From an uncultured beta proteobacterium (lineage in GTDB: Bacteria > Pseudomonadota > Gammaproteobacteria > Burkholderiales > SG8-41), in assembly GCA_903893565.1 (NCBI GenBank), contig CAITMU010000105.1, positions 186,001-250,000 of the forward strand: DNA of 64,000 nt, read 5' to 3'. A program made the position numbers and the translations under genes. Below, piece by piece: positions 35,685-45,919 of this stretch. The stretch's first letter is position 1, and each line of letters starts with the position of its first letter. The notes under the pieces are model-generated. The model saw only the letters and a list, made by a program, of their open reading frames with translations, searched no databases and was not told the DNA's origin.

Positions 35685-36866
35685 ATGTCAAATGTCATGA
35701 ACACCTACGCTCGACTTCCCGTGGCTTTTGAACGCGGGGAAGGCCCATGGCTGTGGGACACCCAAAACAAACGTTACCTAGATGCGTTGGCAGGCATAGC
35801 GGTTTGCGGTTTAGGACATAGCCACCCGAGTCTAACGCGTGTGCTCTGCGAGCAAGCGGGGAAACTCCTACACACCTCCAATCTATACACGATTACTTTG
35901 CAGGAAAAATTAGCGGATCGATTAACGGCTTTATCGGGTATGGAAAATGTCTTTTTTTGTAATTCAGGTTGTGAGGCCAATGAAGCCGCCATCAAATTAG
36001 CCCGCTATTTTGGTCATACCAAAAAGAATATCGACTCTCCCAATATCATCGTATTAGAAAAATCTTTCCATGGCCGCACTATGGCAACCCTGTCTGCCAC
36101 GGGTAGTCGTAAAGTACAAGCCGGCTTCGAACCCCTGGTCTCGGGCTTTGTACGGGTTCCTTTTGATGATCTAGACGCCATACGGCGGGTTGCTGAACAC
36201 AACCACAATATTGTGGCCGTCATGGTGGAATTGGTTCAAGGCGAAGGCGGCATCAATATCTGCCACCCTGATTATCTGAAAGGGCTTCGAGAGCTATGCG
36301 ATAGCCACGATTGGCTACTCATGTTGGATGAAGTACAAAGCGGTATGGGTCGCACTGGCACTTGGTTTGCCTTTCAACATTCCAATATCAAACCTGATGT
36401 CATGACGCTAGCTAAGGGGCTTGCCAATGGATTGCCCATTGGAGCGTGCCTCACGGCAGGAAAGGCGGCAACATTATTTAGCCCAGGCAAGCACGGCTCG
36501 ACCTTTGGAGGCAATCCGATGGTCTGCGCGGGCGCACTCGAAACGCTACGTGTCATCGAGGCTGATAAATTAATGGACAATGCCGTAGCCATTGGTGAAT
36601 TTTTTAGGGCAGGATTTTCTCTTGCACTACAAGGCCAGAGTGGGGTAAGGCAAATTCGCGTCAAAGGGCTTATGGTCGGCATTGAACTCGATCGGCCCTG
36701 CGGCGCATTAGTAGAGCAAGCCTTAGGAGCCGGATTACTCATTAACGTGACAGCTGACAGCGTCGTGCGTTTATTGCCACCGCTCATATTTACCCGTGAG
36801 AATGCTCAGCAGGTCATCGATATTCTTTGTCCGTTGATTATACGTTTACTCGAAAAACCCCTATAA
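35685..36866 (+). CDS. argD: Acetylornithine aminotransferase
   Basis: A 393-aa class III PLP aminotransferase that converts N-acetylglutamate semialdehyde to N-acetylornithine; it may also serve as succinyldiaminopimelate aminotransferase. The PLP lysine is in TLAKGLANGLPIGA, with FCNSGCEANEAAIKLAR and LDEVQSGMGRTG as supporting motifs. ATG 35685 with AAGAG upstream is preferred. It leads the arginine cluster argD-argF-argG. Confidence 0.93.
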   Translation: MSNVMNTYARLPVAFERGEGPWLWDTQNKRYLDALAGIAVCGLGHSHPSLTRVLCEQAGKLLHTSNLYTITLQEKLADRLTALSGMENVFFCNSGCEANEAAIKLARYFGHTKKNIDSPNIIVLEKSFHGRTMATLSATGSRKVQAGFEPLVSGFVRVPFDDLDAIRRVAEHNHNIVAVMVELVQGEGGINICHPDYLKGLRELCDSHDWLLMLDEVQSGMGRTGTWFAFQHSNIKPDVMTLAKGLANGLPIGACLTAGKAATLFSPGKHGSTFGGNPMVCAGALETLRVIEADKLMDNAVAIGEFFRAGFSLALQGQSGVRQIRVKGLMVGIELDRPCGALVEQALGAGLLINVTADSVVRLLPPLIFTRENAQQVIDILCPLIIRLLEKPL

Positions 36867-36926
36867 ATAACAAACATCCGCCTTCCATATTTATATTCTT
36901 TTCCTACCCCTTTTTGGCCCAACCTG

Positions 36927-37859
36927 ATGAGCCTTCGTCACTACCTACAATTTAATGATTTCACCAAAGAAGAGTATCAACACCTCTTCAGCCGTGCCCA
37001 TTGGATTAAAGACAAATTCAAACGCTACGAAGCTTTTACCCCTTTGCAAGATCGTACGTTGGCCATGATTTTTGAAAAACACTCCACCCGTACCCGCGTA
37101 TCCTTTGAAGCCGGGATGTTACAAATGGGAGGCACCGTAATCAACCTGTCTTCTCGAGATACACAGTTGTCGCGTGGAGAACCGATTCAGGATGTCGCGC
37201 GTGTCATCACTCGTATGGTCGATGTGGTCATGATCCGCACTTATGAGCAGACCATCATTGAAAATTTTTCAGCCCATTCCCGAGTGCCCGTCATCAACGG
37301 CCTAACCAATGAGTATCATCCTTGCCAAATCTTAGCCGACATATTCACCTATATTGAACACCGAGGCAGCATTCAAGGTAAAACCGTCGCCTGGATCGGT
37401 GATTCTAACAATGTCTGCAACACATGGCTTCAAGCGGCTGAAGTGCTCGACTTTAACGTTCATGTTTCCACCCCTCCGGGCTACGAAGTCGAAGTGGAAA
37501 GGGCGGGCCTTTATGGGGATAAACACTTTAAAGAGTTTCAAGATCCCATGAAAGCCGCCGAAGGGGCTGATCTCATCACCACCGATGTTTGGACCAGCAT
37601 GGGCATGGAAGCCGAAAACGAAGAACGAAAGCGCGACTTTGCTGATTGGTGCGTCGATCGCGAAATGCTATCCGTGGCAAAAAAAGATGTCCTTTTCATG
37701 CACTGTTTGCCAGCCCATCGTGGTGAAGAAGTCACGGCGGAGGTGATTGATGGTCCGCATAGCGTCGTCTGGGATGAGGCTGAAAATCGACTACATGTGC
37801 AAAAAGCTTTACTCGAATTTTTATTAATCCCGCAATCATCCACACACTCATCAACCTAG
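36927..37859 (+). CDS. argF: Ornithine carbamoyltransferase
   Basis: A 310-aa carbamoyltransferase forming citrulline from ornithine and carbamoyl phosphate. The carbamoyl-phosphate site STRTRVSFEAGM, the HPCQILAD motif and the ornithine-binding HCLPAHRGEEV are all present. It lies 60 nt after argD on the same strand and precedes argG, consistent with arginine synthesis. Length is normal. Confidence 0.95.
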   Translation: MSLRHYLQFNDFTKEEYQHLFSRAHWIKDKFKRYEAFTPLQDRTLAMIFEKHSTRTRVSFEAGMLQMGGTVINLSSRDTQLSRGEPIQDVARVITRMVDVVMIRTYEQTIIENFSAHSRVPVINGLTNEYHPCQILADIFTYIEHRGSIQGKTVAWIGDSNNVCNTWLQAAEVLDFNVHVSTPPGYEVEVERAGLYGDKHFKEFQDPMKAAEGADLITTDVWTSMGMEAENEERKRDFADWCVDREMLSVAKKDVLFMHCLPAHRGEEVTAEVIDGPHSVVWDEAENRLHVQKALLEFLLIPQSSTHSST

Positions 37860-37961
37860 TTTCTGCTTAAATAAAGACAAAGGATATACTTCTCTTTGAC
37901 TTTGCCTTGGGTGATCTATTGACCTTCTTTTCTATGATGGAATTAACACATTTTATAAGCT

Positions 37962-39185
37962 ATGGACAAAATTAAAAAAGTAGTGCTCGCTTACTCTGGT
38001 GGATTGGATACCTCTGTTATTTTGAAATGGTTGCAAGACGTTTACCAATGTGAAGTCGTGACCTTCACCGCCGATATTGGACAAGGTGAAGAGGTCGAAC
38101 CGGCTCGACGTAAAGCCAAAATGATGGGCGTTAAGCAAATTTTCATTGAAGACTTACGAGAGGAGTTTGTTCGAGATTTTGTATTCCCCATGTTTCGTGC
38201 CAACGCCGTCTACGAGGGAGAGTATCTACTGGGCACCTCTATCGCTCGCCCTTTGATTGCCAAACGCCTCGTTGAAATTGCAAAAAAGACCCACGCAGAT
38301 GCCATATCACACGGTGCCACTGGAAAGGGCAATGATCAGGTGCGCTTTGAGCTGGGCGCTTACGCATTGTTTCCTGACGTCAAAATTATCGCCCCTTGGC
38401 GGGAATGGGATTTGCTGTCACGGGAAAAATTACTCGCCTACGCTGATAAACATGGCATTCCTGTCGATTACAAAAAAAGAAAAGGCGGCGGGGCCCCTTA
38501 CTCCATGGATGCCAATCTTCTTCATATCTCTTATGAAGGGGGCGTATTGGAAGATCCCGATTTTGAACCTGAAGCCTCCATGTGGCGTTTAACCGTATCA
38601 CCTGAAAAAGCACCGAATCGTCCTGAAGTCGTGGAGTTGACCTATCGGAAGGGGGATATTGTTGCCATTAACGGAAAGAAACTCTCCCCCGCGCGCGTAC
38701 TTGAAACCCTCAATACGATCGGCGGCAAGCACGGTGTCGGTCGACTCGATTTAGTTGAAAACCGCTATGTGGGCATGAAGTCTCGCGGATGCTATGAAAC
38801 CCCAGGTGGCACCCTGATGCTCAAAGCCCATCGGGCCATAGAATCGATCACCTTAGATCGTGAAGTATTGAGTTTAAAAGACGACCTCATGCCCCGATAT
38901 GCGCGAATGGTCTACAACGGCTACTGGTTTAGTCCAGAACGAATTTTGTTACAACAGTTAATCGATGCCTCGCAATTAGACGTAAACGGTAAAGTGCGTA
39001 TCAAGGTGTATAAAGGTACTGTCATGGTGGTGGGCAGATCCTCCGAACAATCTTTATTCGATCCGACAATTGCCACTTTTGAAGACGATCAAGGCGCCTA
39101 TGACCAAGCCGATGCTGGCGGATTTATTAAACTAAATGCGCTGCGTTTGCGTATCGGTGCTAATTTGAAAAAACGTCTAAAATAA
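37962..39185 (+). CDS. argG: Argininosuccinate synthase
   Basis: A 407-aa enzyme joining citrulline and aspartate with ATP. The N-terminal PP-loop [15 protein letters not shown], the [15 protein letters not shown] motif and the citrulline-binding segments are present; length is typical. ATG 37962 has only a weak ribosome binding site. It lies about 100 nt after argF. The following gene encodes the nucleoside phosphorylase PpnP. Confidence 0.96.
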   Translation: MDKIKKVVLAYSGGLDTSVILKWLQDVYQCEVVTFTADIGQGEEVEPARRKAKMMGVKQIFIEDLREEFVRDFVFPMFRANAVYEGEYLLGTSIARPLIAKRLVEIAKKTHADAISHGATGKGNDQVRFELGAYALFPDVKIIAPWREWDLLSREKLLAYADKHGIPVDYKKRKGGGAPYSMDANLLHISYEGGVLEDPDFEPEASMWRLTVSPEKAPNRPEVVELTYRKGDIVAINGKKLSPARVLETLNTIGGKHGVGRLDLVENRYVGMKSRGCYETPGGTLMLKAHRAIESITLDREVLSLKDDLMPRYARMVYNGYWFSPERILLQQLIDASQLDVNGKVRIKVYKGTVMVVGRSSEQSLFDPTIATFEDDQGAYDQADAGGFIKLNALRLRIGANLKKRLK

Positions 39186-39229
39186 TGTCTTAGTGGGTTA
39201 TTAAAAACTATTTTTTATAGGATTGATTT

Positions 39230-39541
39230 ATGTCGCAGTTTGATCAAGTCAGCGTCATCAAGAAAGCCAATGTGTTTTTTGATGGAAAATGTATTAGTCA
39301 TACCGTTTTATTCGTCGATGGCAGCAAAAAAAGTGTTGGTGTGATTTTCCCCAGCACCTTAACTTTTAATACGGCCGCTGCCGAGGTCATGGAAATTATG
39401 TCAGGACAATGCCGCGTCAAAGTGGCGGGTGAGTCCAACTTTCGCGAAGTAAAAGCCGGAGAAAGTTTCTCCATTCCTTCTCATTCAAGCTTTCAAATCG
39501 AGGTGATTGAACTGGTTGACTACGTCTGCCACTTTCAATAA
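39230..39541 (+). CDS. ppnP: Pyrimidine/purine nucleoside phosphorylase
   Basis: A 103-aa cupin-fold protein (formerly DUF1255, YaiE) that phosphorolyses several nucleosides. The family pattern is visible in KKSVGVIFPSTLTFNTAAAE, followed by VMEIMSGQC and FSIPSHSSFQIEV. It is encoded between argG and the proteasome-like gene, 44 nt after argG. No export signal. Confidence 0.9.
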   Translation: MSQFDQVSVIKKANVFFDGKCISHTVLFVDGSKKSVGVIFPSTLTFNTAAAEVMEIMSGQCRVKVAGESNFREVKAGESFSIPSHSSFQIEVIELVDYVCHFQ

Positions 39542-39550
39542 GCCCGCTTT

Positions 39551-40126
39551 ATGACCACCATTGCTGTTGTACGAAAAAATGGGTTTGCCGTCATTGTGGC
39601 GGACACCATGACCAAATGGGGATCGGGAAAAGAAACTGCTGAATACGTTGCCAATCACCAAAAAACCTTCAAAATTGACGATACCGTATTAGCCATCACT
39701 GGCAATACCACCTTCAAAGCGATGATGACTGATTACTTTTCTCGCCCGAAAATCGAAAAAAAATTTGATAGCGTGAATGCCATATTCAAAACGTGGCATC
39801 GTATGCATACCGTATTGAAAGAAGAATACTTTCTGAACGCTACGGTCGGAGCCGACGACCCAGTAGAATCGACTCGAGTTGATGTATTGCTTGCCAACAA
39901 ACACGGTATCTTTGGCGTAGCTGCACACAGAACCGTACAAGAATTTACCAAATATTACGCCTTTGGCAGTGGTGCAGACTACGCGATGGGTGCCATGTTT
40001 GCACTGTACTCGGATAAAAATCGAGATGCGGAAGAAATTGCCAAAATTGCTGTGGCCGCCGCCGCAGAATTTAATGATGGAACAGGACTTCCTGTAACAT
40101 CGCACCGGTTCAAATTAACATCGTAA
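39551..40126 (+). CDS. Proteasome-type Ntn hydrolase, betaproteobacterial proteasome homologue (BPH)
   Basis: A 191-aa protein that starts MTTIAVVRKNGFAVIVAD. After removal of Met, Thr1 would be the nucleophile, Asp17 is conserved as in HslV and the 20S proteasome, and Lys37 (HQKTF) is the probable equivalent of Lys33, shifted by a short insert. The block LAITGNTTFKAM fits the oxyanion region. The C-terminal half (FGSGADYAMGAMFAL ... FNDGTGLP) is family-like. I assign it to BPH, a proteasome-like family known in betaproteobacteria, rather than to HslV, because no hslU is adjacent and the insert differs. It begins 9 nt after ppnP. Substrates are unknown. Confidence 0.78.
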   Translation: MTTIAVVRKNGFAVIVADTMTKWGSGKETAEYVANHQKTFKIDDTVLAITGNTTFKAMMTDYFSRPKIEKKFDSVNAIFKTWHRMHTVLKEEYFLNATVGADDPVESTRVDVLLANKHGIFGVAAHRTVQEFTKYYAFGSGADYAMGAMFALYSDKNRDAEEIAKIAVAAAAEFNDGTGLPVTSHRFKLTS

Positions 40127-40213
40127 TTTTAAAAAACGGGCAATTATCACAATTTTATTTTTTCTTACAGGTATAATTGCGCGGTTACCCTCGCTTATGG
40201 ATAAGGAGCAAAC

Positions 40214-40705
40214 ATGCCCTCATTCGACATTGTTTCTGAAGTCAATCAGGTTGAAGTTAGAAATGCAGTAGATCAGTCAAATAAAGAAGTCACCAATCGG
40301 TTCGACTTCAAGGGTTCGGATGCACGCGTAGAACCGAACGAAAAAGAAAAAACACTGACGTTATACGCTGATGACGACTTTAAGTTAAGCCAAGTCATGG
40401 ACATTCTCACCGCACGGTTAGCTAAACGAGCTATTGATGTGCGTTGCCTTGAGCTTGAAAAAATTGAAGCAATCGGTGGTGATAAAGTCAAACAAGTTGT
40501 CAAAGTCAGGGAAGGGCTTGATCAAGTTCTGGCCAAAAAACTGATCAAACTCATTAAAGACAGTAAGATCAAAGTTCAAGCCAGCATCCAAGGCGAACTC
40601 GTACGGGTAACGGGCGCTAAAAAAGACCTGCTGCAAGATGCAATCGCTTTGATTCGAAAATCGATTACAGACTTTCCGTTGCAATACAAAAATTTCCGTG
40701 ATTAG
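40214..40705 (+). CDS. YajQ-family nucleotide-binding protein
   Basis: A 163-aa protein of the YajQ (DUF520) family. [20 protein letters not shown] and [13 protein letters not shown] are diagnostic. Members bind nucleotides, in some species cyclic di-GMP, and influence transcription or translation; the role here is unknown. A clear GGAGC ribosome binding site precedes the ATG, and a TATAAT at 40172-40177 with a weak -35 forms a probable promoter. It is convergent with ribBA. Confidence 0.92.
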   Translation: MPSFDIVSEVNQVEVRNAVDQSNKEVTNRFDFKGSDARVEPNEKEKTLTLYADDDFKLSQVMDILTARLAKRAIDVRCLELEKIEAIGGDKVKQVVKVREGLDQVLAKKLIKLIKDSKIKVQASIQGELVRVTGAKKDLLQDAIALIRKSITDFPLQYKNFRD

Positions 40706-40868
40706 ATCTTCAAAATTTTTCGGGTAGTGAAATTAACTTTTCACACCGGTAGGGTCAAAGTGATTGACACCCATCAAGTTAACCTCTGAATCAGTCGAGC
40801 TGTAGCCCTCGAAACAACACGCTTGGTTTGTTTCTATGCACGCATGTCGATTCTATCTACGGCTTTGA

Positions 40869-42116
40869 CTACTTCAATGTGTCTTGCGTCATCGATAGTA
40901 AATGACCAAATTTAGTGCGTTTGGTTTCAAGATAATTTCGGTTTGCTTCGCGTGGCGCTACTTCGATCGCGACCCTTTTTGTCACAGTCAATCCGTGACG
41001 CTCTAGAGCGCTGACTTTATCCGGGTTGTTTGTCAGAAGATTTACGGCTCGAATCCCTAAATCTAACAAGATGTGAGCACCCGCTTTATAATCACGCATA
41101 TCGGCTGCAAAACCCAACGCGTGATTGGCCTGCACTGTATCATGACCTCGATCTTGCAAAGCATAGGCTCTGATCTTATTTAATAGACCAATACCGCGTC
41201 CCTCGTCAAACATATAAACGATGACCCCAGCGCCGGCCTTTTCAATCGTTTGCATGGCCACCTCTAATTGCTCGCCGCAATCGCAACGCTCACTACCAAA
41301 CACATCCCCCGTCAGGCACTGCGAATGCAAGCGAACCAATACCGGCTGATCGGTGGCCACGTGACCTTTGACCAACGCGACAAATAAAGTAGATTCTAGA
41401 TTGTCACTGTAGACCATAAATTCAAAATCACCGGCCATTCGGGTTGGCATCAAAGTCGAAGCGCGGCGCGTAATCACCCGCTCATTTTCTCGCACCGTGA
41501 CCAATTGGTTGATATTTACAATTGGGATACTGTGGCGTTTAGAAAAATCCTCTAATTGGGCTAAGCGTGCCATGCTGCCATCTTCATTCATGATTTCGCA
41601 AATAACACCCGCCGGCTTTAATCCCGCCATACGAGCCAAATCAACTGCCGCCTCTGTATGTCCATGGCGAGCCAGCACCCCTCCGTCGACGGCACGTAAA
41701 GTCTGCAATCGTCCGGGTCGGATTAAATCCGTTGGTTTAGATTGATCCGCAATGGCCACCGCAATAGTGCGTGCACGGTCGTGCGCAGACATCCCTGAAC
41801 CCACCCCTTCTCGAGCATCAATGGGGGTCGCAAAAGCTGTACCAAATTTGGTTTGATTGCCCGTATCATCCGTAATCAAAGACAAACCGAGTTGACGCAT
41901 TCGTTCCTCTGTTAGCGCGAGACTAACCAGGCCGCGCGCATGCTGCGCCATAAAATTGATCGCCTCAGGGGTCGCTTTTTCAGCGGCAATGAATAAGTCA
42001 CCCTCATTTTCCCGATGGGCGTCATCCACCAAAATCACCATCTCACCACGTCGCACCGCGGTCAAAATTGGCGTCATGACAGGCTCTTTGTCTTCACTTG
42101 AATGTTTCTTATCCAC
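40869..42116 (-). CDS. ribBA: Bifunctional DHBP synthase/GTP cyclohydrolase II
   Basis: A 415-aa fusion of two riboflavin-pathway enzymes. The N-terminal domain has the DHBP synthase site DDAHRENEGDLFIAA and GHTEAAVDLARMAG. The C-terminal domain has the GTP cyclohydrolase II zinc cysteines HSQCLTGDVFGSERCDCG and the FDEGRGIGL motif. Both active sites look intact. No FMN riboswitch is visible in the roughly 100 nt upstream. The gene follows dxs on the same strand but with its own spacing. Confidence 0.95.
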   Translation of the reverse strand: MDKKHSSEDKEPVMTPILTAVRRGEMVILVDDAHRENEGDLFIAAEKATPEAINFMAQHARGLVSLALTEERMRQLGLSLITDDTGNQTKFGTAFATPIDAREGVGSGMSAHDRARTIAVAIADQSKPTDLIRPGRLQTLRAVDGGVLARHGHTEAAVDLARMAGLKPAGVICEIMNEDGSMARLAQLEDFSKRHSIPIVNINQLVTVRENERVITRRASTLMPTRMAGDFEFMVYSDNLESTLFVALVKGHVATDQPVLVRLHSQCLTGDVFGSERCDCGEQLEVAMQTIEKAGAGVIVYMFDEGRGIGLLNKIRAYALQDRGHDTVQANHALGFAADMRDYKAGAHILLDLGIRAVNLLTNNPDKVSALERHGLTVTKRVAIEVAPREANRNYLETKRTKFGHLLSMTQDTLK

Positions 42117-42217
42117 TGCTATTCCTTATTGCTACATCATTGGCACAGTGCGCCCACTAACGGTCTAAACCTACACTATACACATGAATCAACCTGACAA
42201 AAGGTTGTGGTCCCGAC

Positions 42218-44068
42218 TCATTGACCCGTCTTATTTCCTATGCCCACCAATCGCTGCTGGATCGATCGTAAAATACCTTCCGCATCCAAGCCACAAGAGG
42301 CTAACTGTTGTGATGGATCTCCCTGATCTATAAATCGATCTGGCAATCCCAGACTGAGAACGGCAATGTTTTGACCCTGTTTTTGCAAAGCCTCCATAAC
42401 CGCACTGCCTGCGCCTCCCATCACCACGTTTTCTTCGACCGTCACTAGTAAATCATGCGATTCCGCCAGTAGCAGTAGCATTGGCTCATCAATCGGTTTT
42501 ACAAAACGCATATTAACCACCGTTGCATTCAATGTCTCACCCACGACCAGCGCTGGGGTAAGCATGGAACCAAAAGCTAATATAGCCACTGACTCACCTT
42601 GGCGACGTAACTGCGCCTTACCAATGGACACAGTTTTATCATTCCGCTCAATCGCTACACCCGGACCCGTACCTCGGGGATATCGAACAGCGGACGGCGT
42701 ATTCATGCTAAAAGCGGTGTTGAGCATTTGCCAACACTCATTTTCATCCGAAGGGGCCATGATCGTCATGTTGGGTAAGCAACGAAGATACGATAAATCA
42801 AAACTACCATGATGCGTGGCCCCATCAGCCCCAACCAGTCCGGACCGGTCCAAGGCAAACATCACGGGTAAGTTCTGGATCTGAACGTCATGAATTAACT
42901 GATCGATGCCCCGTTGTAAGAAAGTGGAGTAAATAGCGACCACCGGCTTAGCCCCCTCGCAAGCCAATCCGGCGGCAAACGTCACTGCGTGCTGCTCTGC
43001 TATACCCACATCAAAATAACGCTTCGGGAATTGGGCTGCAAATTCCACCATGCCCGAGCCTTCCCGCATGGCTGGGGTTATAGCGACCAAACGCTGATCT
43101 TTTTTAGCCGTTTCGCACAACCATTGCCCAAAAATCTGAAAATACGCGAGCTTGCCTCCCCCTTTGGCGCCGACAATGCCATTGGTGGAATCAAAGCGAG
43201 ACACCCCGTGATATAAGACCGGATCAGCCTCAGCTAATTTATAACCTTGTCCTTTACGAGTCACGACATGCAAGAACTGGGGTCCCGAGAGTTGCTTAAT
43301 GTTATGCAAAGTCGGGATCAGGGAATCCAAATCATGGCCATCAATCGGACCGATGTAATTGAAACCAAATTCTTCAAACATCGTACTGGGAGTCACCATT
43401 CCCTTCACGTGCTCTTCAGCACGCCTGGCAAGGTCACCCAACATTTTTCGGCTTAGTCCCTTCGCTCTCGCGTAGAAACGACCTGACATTAATTTGGCAA
43501 GATATTTATTTAGCGCGCCCACTGGGGGCGATATCGACATATCGTTATCATTCAATATCACGAGCAAGTCAACGTTCATATCCCCAGCATTGTTTAGCGC
43601 CTCAAAGGCCATACCCGCAGTCATCGCGCCGTCCCCGATGATCGCTACGGCTTGACGTTTAATGCCTGCTAATTGGGCCGCCACTGCCATACCTAAGGCG
43701 GCACTGATCGAGGTACTCGAATGCGCAGTGCCAAAGGTGTCATATTCCGACTCCACTCGCTGAGGAAAACCAGACAATCCCTGCCACATCCTCAGTGAGT
43801 TCATCTGCTCTCGTCGCCCCGTCAGAATCTTATGCGCATAAGTCTGGTGCCCAACATCCCATACCAAGCGGTCATGGGGGGTATTGAACACGTAGTGCAA
43901 GGCGACCGTTAATTCAACCGTACCCAAATTGGAGGACAAATGCCCCCCAGTATGGCTCACCGACTCGATTAAATAATCACGTAACTGCTTGACCAATGCG
44001 GGTAACTGACTACGCTCCAACGTCCTAAGCGTATGGGGGCTATCAATCGATTTGAGTAATTCGTACAT
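42218..44068 (-). CDS. dxs: 1-deoxy-D-xylulose-5-phosphate synthase
   Basis: A 616-aa thiamine-diphosphate enzyme, first step of the MEP isoprenoid pathway. The TPP-binding motif [19 protein letters not shown] and the transketolase-like [16 protein letters not shown] are intact. The start is ATG 44068, in a TGATG overlap with the ispA stop; a TTG one codon earlier is also possible. It belongs to the operon xseB-ispA-dxs. Confidence 0.96.
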   Translation of the reverse strand: MYELLKSIDSPHTLRTLERSQLPALVKQLRDYLIESVSHTGGHLSSNLGTVELTVALHYVFNTPHDRLVWDVGHQTYAHKILTGRREQMNSLRMWQGLSGFPQRVESEYDTFGTAHSSTSISAALGMAVAAQLAGIKRQAVAIIGDGAMTAGMAFEALNNAGDMNVDLLVILNDNDMSISPPVGALNKYLAKLMSGRFYARAKGLSRKMLGDLARRAEEHVKGMVTPSTMFEEFGFNYIGPIDGHDLDSLIPTLHNIKQLSGPQFLHVVTRKGQGYKLAEADPVLYHGVSRFDSTNGIVGAKGGGKLAYFQIFGQWLCETAKKDQRLVAITPAMREGSGMVEFAAQFPKRYFDVGIAEQHAVTFAAGLACEGAKPVVAIYSTFLQRGIDQLIHDVQIQNLPVMFALDRSGLVGADGATHHGSFDLSYLRCLPNMTIMAPSDENECWQMLNTAFSMNTPSAVRYPRGTGPGVAIERNDKTVSIGKAQLRRQGESVAILAFGSMLTPALVVGETLNATVVNMRFVKPIDEPMLLLLAESHDLLVTVEENVVMGGAGSAVMEALQKQGQNIAVLSLGLPDRFIDQGDPSQQLASCGLDAEGILRSIQQRLVGIGNKTGQ

Positions 44069-44955
44069 CAAAATTTTCGCAGCACAATAAAATCCGCCAG
44101 CTCCCGAAGCCGTCGCGCCCGGTCGCCAAATTCAGTCAAAATCTCCATGGCCTCTTCTCGTAATTGAAGGGCTAAGGTCTTAGATTTATCCAAACCCATA
44201 GCGCTCACATAAGTGGGTTTACCCTGCTCTAGATCCTTGCCCGCGGTCTTACCCAAGGTGTCAGTGCTCGCCTCAGCATCGAGGACATCATCAACCACCT
44301 GAAAGGCCAGGCCGATCAACCGACCAAATTCATTCACCGAAGCGTGGGTAGCAGGTGTTACGGTCTGCCCACAATAAAGTCCCAAGAGACAGGCGGCTCG
44401 AATAATGGCACCCGTTTTATGGCTATGCATAAATTCAAGCTGTTCTAAATTTAATACCTCTCCCACCGACTCTAGGTCAATGGCTTGCCCGCCCGCCATC
44501 CCTCGAGAGCCAGAGGCCGCCGCCAACAAACGCACCATTTTTAGCTGGACCGACTGATCCACATGTAACTTATTTTCTGCCAGCACCTGAAAAGCTAGGC
44601 TTTGAAGCGCATCGCCTACCAACAATGCCGTCGGTTCATCGTATTGAACATGGCAAGTCGGCTTTCCTCGTCGCAGCACATCATCGTCCATACAGGGCAA
44701 ATCATCGTGAACAAGGGAATAGGCATGAATCATTTCCACCGCACTGGCGGCCACCGCCACTGTTGCAGGATTAGCTTGTGTCAGCTCCCCAGCCGCAAAA
44801 GCCAACAAGGGACGTACCCGCTTGCCACCCTGCAAAACCGCATAGTGCATCGCCTCGTGTAACTGCTGCGGAGCGGCATCCAAGGAAGGCAACAGCGTGA
44901 GCAAAGTTGCCTCAATACATTTTTGGCCCACGGCACTCCAGGCCAGAAAATCCAT
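44068..44955 (-). CDS. ispA: Farnesyl/geranyl diphosphate synthase
   Basis: A 295-aa trans-prenyltransferase. The first Asp-rich motif is in [19 protein letters not shown] and the second in [12 protein letters not shown]. The KRVRP motif near the start binds the homoallylic IPP. The start is taken at ATG 44955 because MDF matches the E. coli IspA N-terminus; a GTG at 44967 is also possible. It lies directly after xseB and is coupled to dxs by a 1-nt overlap. Confidence 0.93.
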   Translation of the reverse strand: MDFLAWSAVGQKCIEATLLTLLPSLDAAPQQLHEAMHYAVLQGGKRVRPLLAFAAGELTQANPATVAVAASAVEMIHAYSLVHDDLPCMDDDVLRRGKPTCHVQYDEPTALLVGDALQSLAFQVLAENKLHVDQSVQLKMVRLLAAASGSRGMAGGQAIDLESVGEVLNLEQLEFMHSHKTGAIIRAACLLGLYCGQTVTPATHASVNEFGRLIGLAFQVVDDVLDAEASTDTLGKTAGKDLEQGKPTYVSAMGLDKSKTLALQLREEAMEILTEFGDRARRLRELADFIVLRKF

Positions 44956-44970
44956 GTCATCGTTCACAGG

Positions 44971-45201
44971 TTATTGTCCACTCGGTTCAAAAGTATTGAG
45001 TTCACCCTCTTCCAGTATTTTGACTTGCTGTTGGGCATCCATTAATGCAGCCTGACAAAATTTCAATAATTCCGACCCTCTTTTATAGGCCGCCAGAGAC
45101 TTTTCCAAAGGCAATTGACCCGCCTCCATCTGCGCGACAATCACCTCCAATTCGGCCGTCGCTGACTCATAGGTAAGAGGTTTGGATACTTTAGTCGTCA
45201 T
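44971..45201 (-). CDS. xseB: Exodeoxyribonuclease VII small subunit
   Basis: A 76-aa helical protein of the XseB family: TYESATAELEVIVAQMEAGQ and LPLEKSLAAYKRGSELLKFC are characteristic. The subunit associates with XseA to form the single-strand-specific exonuclease VII. ATG 45201 is used because it starts the recognisable domain; no ribosome binding site decides. It heads the operon with ispA and dxs. Confidence 0.92.
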   Translation of the reverse strand: MTTKVSKPLTYESATAELEVIVAQMEAGQLPLEKSLAAYKRGSELLKFCQAALMDAQQQVKILEEGELNTFEPSGQ

Positions 45202-45919
45202 AGGAAAAATAGGGAGAAAAAATTCAAGCGTTTTCGTGGCAGCCCAAGCTACCAAGTCCGAAAGGGTAGCCCAATCGGTGGGTTGTGGTCAATGACAGTA
45301 CGTATGAAGTCCTCAGTCTTAACTGGGCTAACTCTTAGGGATACCAATTAAGCCCCTTTTTAATTGAGAAATCTGCATGAACAATCATCTCGCCAAGATG
45401 GGCCTCAGGGCAAGGAACCCGTAGGGTCTTAGCCTTTCAAACCACGATCTTTGTCAGTTCTATCAATCCCGCCTTAGGGTAAAACTCAAGCACCGATCGT
45501 TTTAGATCAAAAAAACAAACCCCTTTCATCCACTTAGCCCATTCATACTGAACACAAATCCAGGGAGCGTATTGGAGCATACTGGAGCGGTAGTAACAGA
45601 AGTAAACCCAACAACGTATGCAAGAAGACACTCATAGTCCCCTTAAAAATTCCATCTGAAGATCCCCTGCATGATGGTCAAAATCAGTCGGACTGCCGCC
45701 CTTGAAAACAAAAGGGTTCACCCCATCATCACTAAGGGCAATATTGTCCATAATAAACAATCACTTATAAAGTTAATGGTTTTTTCGTTGCTTTTTCTGT
45801 CCAGTTGGGGAAGAATACTCCTTACTTTCGACATAAAAGTCTTGAGAATCAGCCCCTTATAATCATTAATCGGTCATGTCATTTGATGACCCATTTGGCT
45901 TCTGTCGCTATCGCTTCAC
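45202..45919. other. Divergent intergenic region without recognisable gene
   Basis: Over 700 nt between xseB and the Rieske oxygenase. Short frames on both strands (for example 45671-45862) have no family resemblance. A perfect TATAAT at 45858-45863 may be the -10 of the Rieske gene (57 nt before its ATG), though no -35 is convincing. No RNA gene was recognised. Confidence 0.35.

Noticed and set aside
39551..40126. HslV peptidase
   Set aside because: No hslU is adjacent, and the insert before the active-site Lys and the C-terminal half differ from HslV; BPH fits better.
42117..42217. An FMN riboswitch upstream of ribBA
   Set aside because: The spacer is only about 100 nt and lacks the conserved RFN elements.
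45671..45862. A 63-residue plus-strand frame in the xseB-Rieske spacer
   Set aside because: No ribosome binding site, no family resemblance and low-complexity composition typical of non-coding DNA.
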